Positions 1 to 11,270 of a DNA stretch of 64,000 nucleotides are shown in pieces (positions within the stretch are counted from its first letter, which is position 1; each line of letters starts with the position of its first letter). The stretch is taken from contig NW_026705327.1 in NCBI RefSeq assembly GCF_029867415.1, positions 434,001 through 498,000 of the forward strand. The letters run 5' to 3'. The notes beneath the pieces were generated by a model that did not search any database, was not told where the DNA came from, and saw only the letters and a list, made by a program, of their open reading frames with translations. The translations under genes were made by a program, and so were the position numbers. This DNA is from Vicia villosa. Its lineage: Eukaryota; Streptophyta; Magnoliopsida; Fabales; Fabaceae.

Positions 1-1926
1 ATTCTCATGTCGATGGCCGCCTCGAGGCCCATTACACAAGCTTCGTATTCCGCCACATTATTCGTGCAGTCAAAGCATATCCTGGCTGTGAAAGGAGTGT
101 GAGTCTGACGAGGAGAAGTCAAAACAGCCCCAATACCATGGCCCATAGCATTTGATGCACCATGGAACATGAGAGTCCATCGCTCCCCTGGTCCGGGCCC
201 TTCGTCATCATCCAGTTTCATGATATCTTCATCAGGAAAGTCAAACTTCATTGACTGATACTCTTCCAATGGTTGATGAGCGAGATGATCCGCAAGGACA
301 CTTCCTTTGATGGCCTTTTGTGTGACATACTGAATGTCATACTCTGATAAAAGCATTTGCCATCGTGCTAGTCTTCCTGTAAGAGCTGGTTTTTCGAAGA
401 TGTACTTTATCGGGTCCATTTTGGAGATCAATAAAGTGGTGTGAGTCAACATATACTGCCTTAGTCGGCGAGCAGCCCATACCAAAGCACAACAAGTTTT
501 CTCGAGTAGTGAGTAGCGGGATTCACAATCGGTAAAAAATTTTCTCAGGTAATAAATGGCACACTCTTTTCAACCAGACTCGTCATACTGACCCAGCACA
601 CATCCCATAGATCCTTCAAGTACAGTTAAGTACATAAGGAGTGGCCTCCCAGGGACTGGAGGGATGAAAATTGGTGGCTCTTGGAGGTACTGTTTAATCT
701 TCTCGAAGGCTTCTTGACAATGATCATCCCAACTGATTTCTTGGTTCTTGCGCAGCAGCTTAAAGATGGGTTCACAAGTGTCAGTGAGGTGAGAAATGAA
801 CCTGGCTGTATAATTCAATCTCCCAAGGAACCCTCGAACTTCTTTTTCATTCTTTGGTGCTTGCATATTCTGTATCGCTCTTACTTTATCAGGGTCGACC
901 TCAATCCCACGTTGGCTCACGATGAATCAAAGTAATTTTCCAGATCGCACTCCGAAAGTGCACTTGTTTGGATTAAGCCTCAATCTGAATTTTCGCAGAC
1001 GAGCAAACAGTTTCTCCAGATATACCAATTGTTCCTCTTCAGTTTGGGATTTTGCAATCATATCATCAACGTATACTTCAATCTCCTTATGGATCATATC
1101 ATGGAAAAGGGTCACCAGTGCTCGTTGATACGTTGCACAAGCATTCTTAAGGCCAAAAGGCATAACCTTATAACAATACGTACCCCACGGAGTGGTGAAA
1201 GTGGTCTTGGTCATATCTTCAGGAGCCATCTTTATTTGATTATAGCCAGAGAAACCATCCATGAATGAGAAAACCGAGTACTGAGCAGTGTTGTCGACTA
1301 GCACATCAATATGAGGCAGAGGGAAATCATCCTTCGGACTAGCTCTATTCAAATCTCGATAGTCAATGCACATGCGCACCTTTCCGTCCTTCTTAGGAAC
1401 AGATACGATGTTTACAATCCAAGGAGGGTATTCACACAAAGACAAGAAACCAACATTCAACTGTTTTTCAACATCCTCCTTGATTTTCAAAGCCATATCA
1501 GGTCGAGTTCTTCGCGGTTTTTGCTTCACAGGCGGGCATTCTGGTTTGAGCGGTAACCTGTGCATGACGATATCAGTGTCTAAACCAGGCATGTCTTCGT
1601 ATGACCAGACGAAGATGTCGACATACTCTCGAAGCAGCTCAATCAACCTTCTTTTTACATCACTTTGCAAAGCAGCCCCTATCTTAATTTCTCTCTTTAA
1701 TTTTTCTGTACTGAGGTTGATGATTTCTATGGCTTCTTGATGTGGTTGAATAGATTTCTCTTCTTGTCTCAATAGTCTTGCCAATTCCTCAGGGACTTCA
1801 CAATCTTCCCTACTATCTTCATCAGCTTGGTCAATTGGATTCTTAAGGATATCAGGACGTGGAACTGTAACATTATCATTTTTGATGGAATCCGAGTCGG
1901 ATCTGCATGATGGATGATTTATGCCT
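1..1926 (-). pseudogene. E1 pol: reverse transcriptase, RNase H and start of archaeal-type RNase H
   Basis: One minus-strand frame reads through RT, the gypsy RNase H and the beginning of a second RNase H. RT landmarks are VPKKDGKVRMCIDYRDLN, FSFMDGFSGYNQIKMAPEDM and the catalytic YVDD (in VEVYVDDMIAKS). The RNase H part has TDCESRYSLLEKTCCALVWA. The archaeal-type domain begins near 180 with RWTLMFHGASN, continues through NNVAEYEACVMGLEAA and leaves the window at position 1. Two in-frame TGA stops interrupt the frame (927-929, where relatives read Gly, and 570-572, where relatives read Arg). The usual FDGA of the second RNase H is FHGA, so a catalytic Asp is His. The frame opens just after a pyrimidine-rich tract and an AG at 1925-1926, a plausible 3' splice site. 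It would copy element RNA into DNA in virus-like particles, but this copy cannot make a full-length protein. Confidence 0.88.
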
Positions 1927-2073
1927 TAGAATGCAACACATAAAGGAAATGAAAAAAGAGAAAAACTTTGCCATTTTTTAAAAGTTTTTAAAGTAAAAAT
2001 GAAAGAAATGGAACAGTAATTGCATGCGAAAATATGATTTTCATTCAATATTAAACAAATTGAAAAACATGGG
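1927..2073 (-). other. E1 putative Ogre intron, 3' portion
   Basis: Non-coding, AT-rich minus-strand sequence between the E2 insertion and the RT frame. It ends in a pyrimidine-rich stretch followed by TTGCATTCTAAG, after which the RT frame is open. Ogre elements are known to have an intron between protease and RT. That this is the same intron is inferred from position and the acceptor-like end. The remaining piece on the other side of E2 is at about 14196-14256. Confidence 0.45.
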
Positions 2074-4527
2074 GGCCCTGTCATACCCCAAATTTGTCCT
2101 ACCCTTATTTATATGGCTTGCCGCTCATGAACATACATCCATTTAGGTCATGGCCCAATTCATGCATTCATGTCATGGTTACTGTTTCAAAAAGGAGCTC
2201 CTGGCACAAAGAACTTCTGATTAAATATAGAGATCCGAGGTCTGGTCTTGTGGCATCATTCTTCTGAGGGCACTATTGAATCAGGGTTTCCTCACCTTCA
2301 AGTCAGAGCATTGGCTGGAAAATACAAGCTTACTGTTCATCTGATCATCCAAAATTAGGGTTTCTTGACCAAAGTCAACACAGTTGACTTTTGGGTCAAC
2401 ACATTGATCAAAAGTTGATTTTATGAGGAATGACGGTATTAGGACTGTGTGGAAGTGTTCAGATTGATTGCCATTGGTCAGAAACGGATTAATCGGGAAT
2501 TTCATTGAAATAGGAGGAAAATCAGAACGGTTGACTTTTGGGTCAAAATCGGAAGAATTATTCGAATATCGACTTTTGGTGGAAAATCGGTCAAAGAAAA
2601 GTCAAAGAAGTGAATAAAATCAAAAATATTCAAAACTGCCATTTTTGGAAAATAGTTGAAATTTGAGATTTCTAAAAAAGGGTAAGTTCTACACTTAGAA
2701 AAAAAATCTTGAGGGTTTTGGAATGAATGAACAACCAACTTTGCAGCTTGATTACATGTGGATTTAGGTGTTATTTCAAGAAATGGTCAACATCAATATT
2801 GTCCATCTCATGGAGATGAACAAGATTGTAGTTGAGTGTTTTTTCATTGGAGCCATGGATCAAGAGTTATAGAGAGGAAAAGTATGAAAAATAACACTGA
2901 ATGCAAGGCAGGCTGGTAGGCAAATTTCTGGGCATGCGCAAGCATTCTATCAAGCAGGTGGTGTGCCATAATGGAAGTCAGTTTCAGAGCAATACGAAGG
3001 TCCATTGATTGCAAACTTGGTACTAGTCCCTTCCTCTCCATGTGCTCTTTCTATTGGTACCAAAGTCATGGAAAGTGGACCCGTATCGAGTGAGCTACAA
3101 ATGCTCAAAGTAATGCCCTCGCGAAGTCACGCATCGCAAAAGACCAAGGCCAGAATGTAGGGCCAGTACGCAACAATTGATCGAGCATGTGGCGTGCCGA
3201 CTTTGAATCCGATTTTAAGGAGCTGTAGGCATCCCTTGAATCTCCTACAAATTGCATTTTGATCATTCCCTTGCCCTCTTCCAATTGGCACCAAAATCAT
3301 GGAGATTGAGCAAGTATTGAACAAATTAGGGAGACTCAAAGTCATGCCCTGGTCCGGTTGCGTTTCTGCCAAGGTCATAGGCTAAAGCTAGGTCACGCAT
3401 GCGCCCCAAGTCCACCGCGTGTCTACCATGTTTCTGGCAGCTTTCCTCATCCCTCCAAGTGTTATTTCTAGAGATTTTCAACACCATAACTCCTATATGC
3501 CATGTACTCTATCCCTTGAGCATATATTGATGTCAAATAGTGGCTCATAAGCAAGGATATAATCATGCAAACTGGCTCCTCGGGACTGTTTTGAACACAA
3601 GGGTGAGCATGGAATTGTTGCTGCATGGGCATGAGTGTTGTTATACCCCAAAATTTGCCCGCATCTTTTTTCAAGAAAACTCCAATCTGAAAATTAAGAG
3701 TCTCATATAATCATGGATTTTTATTTCAACAAATATCTTGACATATGAAATACTTAGTTTTTAGAAATTTTCTTATACAGTAATTTGGCTTGCAGTTGAA
3801 TTTATTCTTACGCAAACGCCAAATACTGTTTATTACTTCACACATGCTATTTATTTATTTACAGATAAATAGTACTGACACAATTGGTACAGAGTTAAAT
3901 CTTTTGCAGGCGCAGAATCAGAAAACTCAGACTGTACTGTCAGTCGACAGTCAAACTGCTGGCAGTACAATTCTCAGTGTTTTGTACCATCAATCAAATC
4001 AATCTTTTACAATTCAAAATTCCAAGATTTTTGTTCTAGAAGTCTTCTGAATATCACGCGATTAGCAGAGACTCAACACTGCACAAAAATCAGGTACGCT
4101 TAACTGTCTCCTACACAAACAGTCCCTGACTAGGGTTTTCTTGTTTTTACAGGAGAAACAAGTTTTTGAGACCTCAAATGGATTTCATGCACATCCATAT
4201 ATCTCAAAGTACCATCATACAAATTTTCAAACTTCAATTCACTCAGACGCACCGCCAGCAACTCAAACAGTCAACAGACGACCCATTTGACCAAAAAAGT
4301 CAACAGACAGTCAAAAATGAAATTTTTTGTCAAAGTCCATATTTTGTCAAAGGATTCATCATTTGATCATTGGATGATCATAATTCATCAAGGAAAGATC
4401 AAAAATCAACAAAACCCTAAGATTCAAAATTAGGGTTTTTGCCTGAAAAGTCAACTCAACTTTGACTGGTGTAACTCGGTGAACTGACTTTTATTTTTAT
4501 AATATGCAAAAATGTTGCAGTGAGCAT

Positions 4528-4536
4528 GAGTCGCCA
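4528..4536 (-). other. Primer-site-like word TGGCGACTC inside the E4 LTR
   Basis: The minus strand reads TGGCGACTC, identical to the first nine bases of the primer-binding site of E9 and complementary to the 3' end of a plant tRNA-Arg plus CCA. It lies about 60 bases inside the LTR, whose true end at 4470 is fixed by the target duplication, so it is not this element's working primer site. Confidence 0.6.
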
Positions 4537-4622
4537 CCGACTTTTATTTTGTCCAATGTTAGGAAGGGTAAAAAGTACAGAAAAAGACCCTTTTTAAAGA
4601 AAGCGGGCTCGGGGGGTAAGTT

Positions 4623-4670
4623 ATGAAAAGGGAAGGTACAAGCACCCTTTTCATCCGTAGTTATCTACGG
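4623..4670 (-). other. Conserved two-hairpin module in E4
   Basis: On the minus strand: hairpin I is CCGTAG-ATAA-CTACGG (6 perfect pairs); hairpin II has stem ATGAAAAGGG/CCCTTTTCAT (10 perfect pairs) around the loop TGCTTGTACCTT. The same arrangement with different, compensating stem bases recurs in E2, E3, E5, E9 and both E10 LTRs. Confidence 0.75.
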
Positions 4671-4904
4671 GCTCTTAACTTGCTTAGCTCATATTGTTTG
4701 TTTGTTTTGAAAGAAGCATAAGGACTTTAGCGTAAATGCGTAGCCTTTTTTTTTTGAAATGATATTGGAAATATGTTTTTATTGAGCTAGGCAGTTTAAG
4801 AGCACTACCCTATTTAACTGGTCTTTTTCTGTAAATTTTAAAATTCCCAGGACTATCCATACTATATAGGAGTAGGTAGTCCTTGTTATATTGGACGTGC
4901 GGGT

Positions 4905-5142
4905 CATCGAAGGGTCATCGAGGTCGTTTTGAAGGCAACAGGTAGAGGTACCTTTAGCAATATTCGAAGGGACAATCATTGTTCCGTAGGCAACCGCTCG
5001 AGGGACTAGATCATATTACCGAGGCAACATCGTGGGTCATCGAGGGACTTATGATCTTTACAATGATTTTTAATCGAGGGACTTTGCTAATTGGTACCTC
5101 TACATTCGAGGGACACGACCTTTTAATCGAAGGCAACCGAGA
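4905..5142 (-). repeat. Interspersed TCGAGGGAC / AGGCAAC word cluster in E4
   Basis: The plus strand shows four exact TCGAGGGAC words and one TCGAAGGGAC, spaced roughly 40-60 bases and alternating with GAGGCAAC or AAGGCAAC words. In LTR-sense orientation these are GTCCCTCGA and GTTGCCT. The same alternating vocabulary occurs at the matching place in E5 (18739-18975), so it belongs to the LTR family. Function unknown. Confidence 0.6.
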
Positions 5143-5921
5143 GGGGCGTACCCTAAGGGTGAGTGCGTGCAAGTGTATTGGATTCGATTTATAATTTATC
5201 TTGTATCTTTTAGTGAGCTAACGTTTGATTCGATCTTGCCATACACACCCTAATTTAACATACATCTAAGCATAATAATAATTAAAAATACAAGAATTTA
5301 AAGGTGCGGAAACGTAAAAATATTCACTATGATTATTTACATTTTTGTCCTATATACATTCTAATGTCAAAACAAGAGAAGTAAAATAAATCAAACACGC
5401 GTCATACATGTGATTTTGAGATGAGAGGAGAATCGGAGGATAGAATAATGGTTTAATTAAATTAAAAAAAAATAAAAAAAATTGATTAAATCCTAAATTT
5501 AAATTTTTATTAAGCCCATGTAATTAAAATTAAATTAATTTCTATTAAATCATCTAATTAACAAAACTAATCCTATTTTAAAATTAAATTTAATTATCAA
5601 ATTAATTATTAAAAAAAAACTCATCCTAATTAAATTAATTCTAAGTTTAATTTTAAAAAAATCTCTTTCCCTTTTTTTTTTTTTGGTTTAATAGGTTATT
5701 TAGTTAAATGATAAAACCAATAAATAAAACAAGCAAACAAAAAAACTAAAGGGTCCAATCCTGTGTGTCACATTCTTGGAGTATCCTGTTTGGGCTAGCA
5801 GCTTTGAGGCCTTCGGATCTGATCTTGAGAAGATCCAACGGCTCTTGTATGGACGCGCATGGGGAGAGTGCATGGTTGTATACACAGGATCGGCAGAAGA
5901 TTTTGTTTAAAAAAATAAATT

Positions 5922-5989
5922 GGGACGCTGGGTATCGAACCCCAGCCCTGAAAGTCATAGGCGTCCACTTTTACCACCGAGCCATCATT
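5922..5989 (-). other. tRNA-like module in the E4 LTR
   Basis: The minus strand carries an A-box-like TGGCTCGGTGG, then about 30 bases later a perfect B-box-type GGTTCGATACC inside a T-arm-like stem (CTGGG/CCCAG), then CGTCCC and a run of seven T within about 15 bases (plus-strand A run at 5909-5915). That is the order of an internal RNA polymerase III promoter and terminator. A full cloverleaf is not obvious, so it is tRNA-like rather than a tRNA gene. Confidence 0.5.
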
Positions 5990-6754
5990 GTTAGTCAAAC
6001 ACAAAACACAAAAAAAACAATATGAAACTTAAATCAAACGAAATTAAAGCTGACGCGCGTGGGCCCTGCACTTGCGTTGACTGGCCAATGAGGTCGCTGG
6101 AACGCGCCACGCATGTCAGTCAAAGAGTCCATGCTTACTGTTCATCATCTTCCTCGCGCTCACCTGCGGATTTACCCGCGGAAACGGCTATGATTTTTCC
6201 TACGGATTTTTCCGCGAGTTCTTTCTTTTTTTTGTACCTACGATTTAAACAATGCAAACGAACGACAAAGCAAGCCAACTATTGGTCCAGATCCACTAAT
6301 TAGGACCTTGTGAGTCCATTGATGGTGTTTGTTTGGCCTGAAACATCACACAAATAAGAAAACGCAAAGCAAAACCTCTATGCCCTAAAAATGGTGTCTC
6401 TCTATTCAAGGCTCCAAACTCCCATATTATGGATCAAGCCTGTTCTAAATACCATAATGAACATGTCAAGTGCATCACATCTTATAAAAACGCATTAAAC
6501 AATTAAAAACGAAAAAGAATAAAATGGATGCATGATGAACAATATTAGCGTGGTATTTTACATAGCATGGGGTTCATGCTTGGCTTCATACTTACCATAC
6601 ACCGTCCCAGGAGGAGATTAGAGTGGTTGTTTTGAGTGGTTAGGGTCTGCAAATTTGAAAACGAAAAAATCTTATTTTTGGTGATTTTTTGGAACCTTGG
6701 GTGTGAGTATTGGAGGCTAGGTTTTTCGTGTCCCAAGAGGATGCACGAGTTATG

Positions 6755-6764
6755 AATATATAGT
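6755..6764 (-). promoter_or_regulatory. TATA-like box of the E4 LTR
   Basis: The minus strand reads CTATATATTC, about 1.2 kb from the LTR start, comparable in relative place to the better TATA boxes of E2 and E10. Weak evidence by itself. Confidence 0.35.
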
Positions 6765-8655
6765 AGACCAAAATAGGGTTGAAAAAATATGGAAAGAAAC
6801 AAGAGGTTTCATTGAAAAATATTTTGTCTTGAATGTGTATAAAAATCTTTCCATTTTTGTTAAAACCTATTTTGATGCCCTTTTTTCACGTGTAAACAAA
6901 GCCAAAGGATGTATTTTGATATGGATGGAAAGTTTTTAATAATTTGATTTGATTTATTTTTTGATTTAATTTGATTTATATTGAATTTAAATAAATAAAT
7001 TCAAAAATAAATATAATAAAACCATAAAATAAATATCAAATAGCCTTTGGGCCTTTAATAGACTTGTAATTTCGTGGATACCATGAAAATATTGGCCCAT
7101 TACTAGAAAATGCAAAGTTCTTCTCTTAGGTTTTTATGCCATTTCTTGAAAATCGCCCACCTTGTACCAATCATATCTCCCTCATTTTTTATCACATGAA
7201 GGCGTTTTTGTACATTTTAGAAACCTCAAAGAGTCTTCTAAAAGATACTTTTGGTTCCACCTTCATTGAACTTACCATGTTTATTTACCATCCTTTGAGA
7301 AAAAACGTCTTTTTGTTGACTTTCAAAGGGACCTATAATGTATTAGCCCGTATCTTTCAACTGATGCATTTCTTGACCTTGGGCCCAACACGAAAGTTGT
7401 AGAGAATTGAATTTCCTTGAAAATAGGCTTTGGTTGGGCAATTTTTGATTAGCCATGTGAGAATTATGATCGTTCAAAGTTCGGTTGACTTTCCCTTTAA
7501 AACCCTAATTTAGTAACTTCCTCCTTTGATGATTTTGGACTTTTTTTCTTGATGAATCATGATCAAATTTTGATCAAATGATGATTATAACATAAAAATG
7601 TTAATGTTGCCCAAGAATCGGGAGTTTTGACTGTGGTTTGACCATAGTTTGACTTTTAGTTCAAAGATAGTCAACTGTTGATCGTTTGAGTGTTTAAATG
7701 AACAATCATATGGATCAAGGCTTGAAATTTTTCATGAGGGTCCTTTGAGGTACATGAGAGGCCATGGTGCCTATTTGGGGCTTCAGAGTTTGATTATTCT
7801 TGAGAAAATACCAAACCCTAGTTCTAACCTTCATTGCTTAGGAGGAGAGTGAGCATGTTTTCAGTCAGGGATCATATGAGCCTGCGGAGATTAACTGAGC
7901 TCAATTATCTTGAAATGTAATGGGCAAATTTTGGGGTATGACAACTGGTCATAACTCTCTCATCCCTCATCCAAAAAATTCAAACCAAAGCTCATTTTGA
8001 AGGAAATTCAATTATCTTTCAAATGCAATTGATCCCATGGTCATTGCATTCACCATTTGAAAAATATGACCAAAGACATTACAGGTCATTTTCAAAGTCA
8101 ACAAAAAGACACTTTTTTCAAAAGGACACACAAGGAGCATCAAAAATCATTTTGACTTGAGACCAAAGGCATTGGTTAGAGGACTCTTTGAGGTTTCCAA
8201 AAAGTGCAAGAACTCCTTCATATGACAAAAATTGAGGGATTTACATCTTGTTGAAGTTGGTTAAATTTTGGGAAAATGCATGAAATCAACATTGCTCAAA
8301 AATGTATTTTTTCCAAATGGGGCCAAGTTTTCATGGTTCAAACATGTTTGCCATGTTATTATGGGCCTCCCACGACCAAGACTAAGCCCATACCATTTTT
8401 ATTCATTTTTTGCCTAATTTTATCTTATTTTAAGATTAAATTAAAATGAAAAATGAATGGATAATGGGTAGCTTACAATCCAAGCATGACTCACCCAAGG
8501 AATCTCTGATTTTCTGCAGAGAATTGAAGCACAAGGCAAGAGAAGTAAAGGAGAGGAAGACTTGGTCAAATATTCAAGGATTTTTAATATTTAAAAATCA
8601 AACTTTCAACCAAGCAATCAATGCTCTTAGCTTCACTTCCAAGCAGCCCTTGGCC

Positions 8656-8662
8656 TATAAAT
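8656..8662 (+). promoter_or_regulatory. TATA box of the E3 LTR
   Basis: GGCCTATAAATGAAG is a good plant TATA context in the U3 part of the LTR. A run of transcribed-leader-like CA-rich sequence follows about 30 bases later. E9 has nearly the same context (GCCTATAAATAGAGG). Confidence 0.55.
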
Positions 8663-10796
8663 GAAGTGGAATACATCAACAACAAAACACACACGAAATT
8701 ATAGCCAAGGCATAGCAAGAAAACTCATCAAATTTCTCAAAATTTCCATACACTTTGTAAATTTCAAATTCAATATTCCAATCAATATCAATACAAAACC
8801 CTCATTCCAATCATCTTCTAAGATCATATAAAGTAAGAATGAACCCTTAATATGGTCCCATGAGAGTCGTGACACATGCATAGTGTTCTTCGTGTTCATA
8901 CATAAATAATTTTCGTTTTCCTATATTTAATCAACCTCCATGTAAATCTAATCATTCCAATGAGTTCATGTGGTCCTATAAGCTAGATCTGGGCCTTAAC
9001 ATGTAAGCTCCCACGTGAGAATCATTCCATGCCATTAACGAAGGTTCATGCATGTTAAAACTTCAACTCCATCGAACCCATAGCTACAGCTCTCAAACAG
9101 CGAACCTAACATCATATTTGGACTCAGAGCATCCTAATTAGGGGATATGGGTCACTTGTTTTTATTCCTAACGCTTATTTTTGCAGGTTGATGAAGCTAC
9201 CAAAAATGGCGTTTTTACTGTACAAATAGAGGAGGTTTAAAACCCCCGCTATTTGTTTTAAAAAATAAGAAAGACGGAGGTTGAAGACGACCACGCGTCC
9301 AAGCGTGGTTCGTCAGTCAAAGCTGACTCTTCCCTCCGCTCGCGTGGCTCTTGATCATTGGCTGGTCAACCAGTCTTCCCATCCACGCGTGCACTTGTGG
9401 GTCCTAGTCAGAAAGTTTGAATCTCCTTGGATTCAGCACATGTTCCCCACCATCATATCATGCTCCTTCATGATCTGAGCCCTTGGATCTTCTCAACTCT
9501 CCATCTAACGCTCTCAGCCTTGCAGCCACACCATAACTCATCATGATTAACCACACTTGATCATTATCTTTTTATTTTCTATTTTTTTTAAATTTCTTTG
9601 CAAAATTAATTAAAAATAGTTTTAAAAATCCAAAAAATATACAAAAAATATTTTTAGACTTCTAAAATAATATATTATTTTCTGAAATAAAAATATTTTA
9701 TTTTTCTTCATAATTTCAATATTTTGCATAATTAATTGGTATATATTTATATATTTGCTTTTTAATTATTCTAACCAATCAAAAAATCAAAAAAAAAATT
9801 TGTTCTTTATGTTAAATATTGTTTATATATTATAAACTAATTTTGTACATATTTAGGATAATTTTCTCTTTAAGTTTTAATTATTTGTATAATTATTTGT
9901 ATAATTATGTATTAATTAGCTTAATCAATTTCAAATCAATTTCAAAAATTCAAAAATAATTAGTTTTGTTTTAAAATTAATTGACAAATATTTTGTACAT
10001 ATTTTAAACTTAATTTCTAGGTTTAAATCTATTTTCATCTTTTTTCTTCATTTTAATTTAATTAATCATGCATTAATTATAATTAAAATCAATCATAAAA
10101 AAATTCAAAAACATGCCTTTTATTTTTCTTGCAATTTAAATTCCTAGATAAATGTATAGGATGTCAAATTCATGTAAATAGGCTAGTTTATATTTCCTGC
10201 ACAATCGATGTAATAGCGTAGATTTACTTTCCGCACTTTACATTTCCGCATTTTAATTTCAGCAAATATAAACTGCGTGTATGTCAAAGATAAAATTGAA
10301 CCGTTAGATCACTAACTTCAAAGATAAAATATCTGAATCCAATCACAATCACACTTGCACCTCTTAAGGTAATCCTTTCTCATTCTTTTCAAAATCAAAG
10401 TCAAAATTCTACTGTTTCGAGTACAAAATCGAACCTTTTGTTTATATCCGGTGAAAGGATAAATTTTTAAAGGAAATAAGGATAAAGACCTTACAACTCA
10501 GGGTAGACCTCCTAGTTTGCTTGCTCAAATCAAAACAAACAAAATTCTCATACACTGTTGTTTTTCAAAACAAAACTTTCCAAAAAGACAATATTTTGTA
10601 TACATCCAGACACGGATCATTACAAAGTTAACGTTCTTTTCAAAACATCTTTCGAAAGATAAAAAAACATTTTGTATACATCCGCACAAGGATCATTACA
10701 AATTCAATTTACAAAGGTATTTTGAAACCACATATGAGCATTCTAAAGCAATTGAAAAGTGATCGAAAAACAAGTGAGCTAAGCAAACTTAAGAGC

Positions 10797-10844
10797 CCAT
10801 GGATAACCATGGATACAAAGGGTGCTAACACCTTCCCTTTGTAT
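10797..10844 (+). other. Conserved two-hairpin module in E3
   Basis: Hairpin I is CCATGG-ATAA-CCATGG (6 perfect pairs). Hairpin II has stem ATACAAAGGG/CCCTTTGTAT (10 perfect pairs) around TGCTAACACCTT. It is followed by the shared TAACCTACCCCC motif. It lies about 200 bases before the LTR end. Confidence 0.78.
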
Positions 10845-10932
10845 AACCTACCCCCTTACCCAGAATTTCTTAAAGGTCTTTTTTCTATTTCTTTTATAAA
10901 CCTTTCCTTAATTGGATAAAATAAAAGGTCGG

Positions 10933-10943
10933 TGGAGACTCTG
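10933..10943 (+). other. Primer-site-like word TGGAGACTCTG inside the E3 LTR
   Basis: One mismatch from TGGCGACTCTG, the start of E9's primer site, and preceded by the GTCGG also seen before the E4 copy. It sits about 100 bases before the true LTR end, so it cannot be this LTR's working primer site. Confidence 0.45.
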
Positions 10944-11263
10944 TGAATTTCAAAAAAATGCGAAAGCATAAGCGATAAAAAAGAGTCAGTTCACGTATCT
11001 CTCCCGCTCAGAGGTATGGCCCGAGAAAAACGGAGGTCCTCAAGTGTGTTACGCAAGCAGTCAGCTTTTTGTCTTATCAAGCCATGCACAAGTTCTGAAT
11101 AGAGAAAGCTCACCAAAGAGTTTACTACAACTACACAACCCTTTGTTCAGTAAGAGTGAGAAAAAAGAATACACTGCATTGCACTCTACCATGGGCCATA
11201 CACCAGCATATAAGTATCAAAACCCTTCACAATTCACACAACACACTCTCATGCACCTCACAC

Positions 11264-11270
11264 TATATAA
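11264..11270 (+). promoter_or_regulatory. TATA box of the E2 LTR
   Basis: CACTATATAACTC is followed by a long C/T-rich leader. The E10 LTRs have the same CTATATAAC box followed by a similar pyrimidine-rich leader, supporting a promoter and a transcription start about 30 bases downstream. Confidence 0.6.

Larger units (their letters stand above)
1..2078 (-). mobile_element. E1, 3' part of a decayed Tat/Ogre-like Ty3/gypsy retrotransposon
   Basis: This is the pol end of a minus-strand element whose gag-protease part lies at 14191-17390. The two parts were separated when solo LTR E2 inserted; the 5-bp duplication GGCCC is at 2074-2078 and 14191-14195. The order on the minus strand (gag, protease, linker, RT, RNase H, second RNase H) and the Ogre-type RT wording place it in the Tat/Ogre lineage, whose members carry an extra archaeal-type RNase H. 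The element runs off the left edge, so its integrase and 3' LTR are not visible. Its 5' LTR is missing as well, because the sequence right of the gag is a plus-strand LTR fragment (E5). Several in-frame stops show it is dead. Confidence 0.85.
4470..7943 (-). mobile_element. E4, solo LTR (3474 bp) of a Tat/Ogre-like family
   Basis: Read on the minus strand it starts TGTCATACCCCAAAATTTGC (at 7943) and ends GTTCACCGAGTTACA (at 4470). The 5-bp duplication ACTGG lies at 4465-4469 and 7944-7948. It is the innermost and youngest of the three-level nest and the only one in reverse orientation. It contains a TATA-like box (6755-6764), a tRNA-like module (5922-5989), a cluster of TCGAGGGAC words (4905-5142), the two-hairpin module (4623-4670) and a primer-site-like word (4528-4536). 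The rest (5200-5700 and 6850-7060 are very AT-rich) has no gene. Confidence 0.93.
3639..11042 (+). mobile_element. E3, solo LTR (about 3.9 kb) of a Tat/Ogre-like family, interrupted by E4
   Basis: It starts TGTTATACCCCAAAATTTGC and ends ACGGAGGTCCTCA, with the 5-bp duplication AGTGT at 3634-3638 and 11043-11047. Without E4 it is about 3.93 kb (3639-4469 plus 7949-11042). There is a TATA box at 8656, a very AT-rich stretch at about 9550-10150 with nothing recognisable, the conserved two-hairpin module at 10797-10844 and a primer-site-like word at 10933. No internal domain is present, so it is a solo LTR. The last 50 bases after GTCAGTTCAC have no counterpart in E4 or E5, so the LTR end differs between related families. 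Confidence 0.9.

Noticed and set aside
5200..5700. MITE or promoter in the AT-rich part of E4
   Set aside because: No terminal inverted repeats or target duplication; simple AT-rich sequence.
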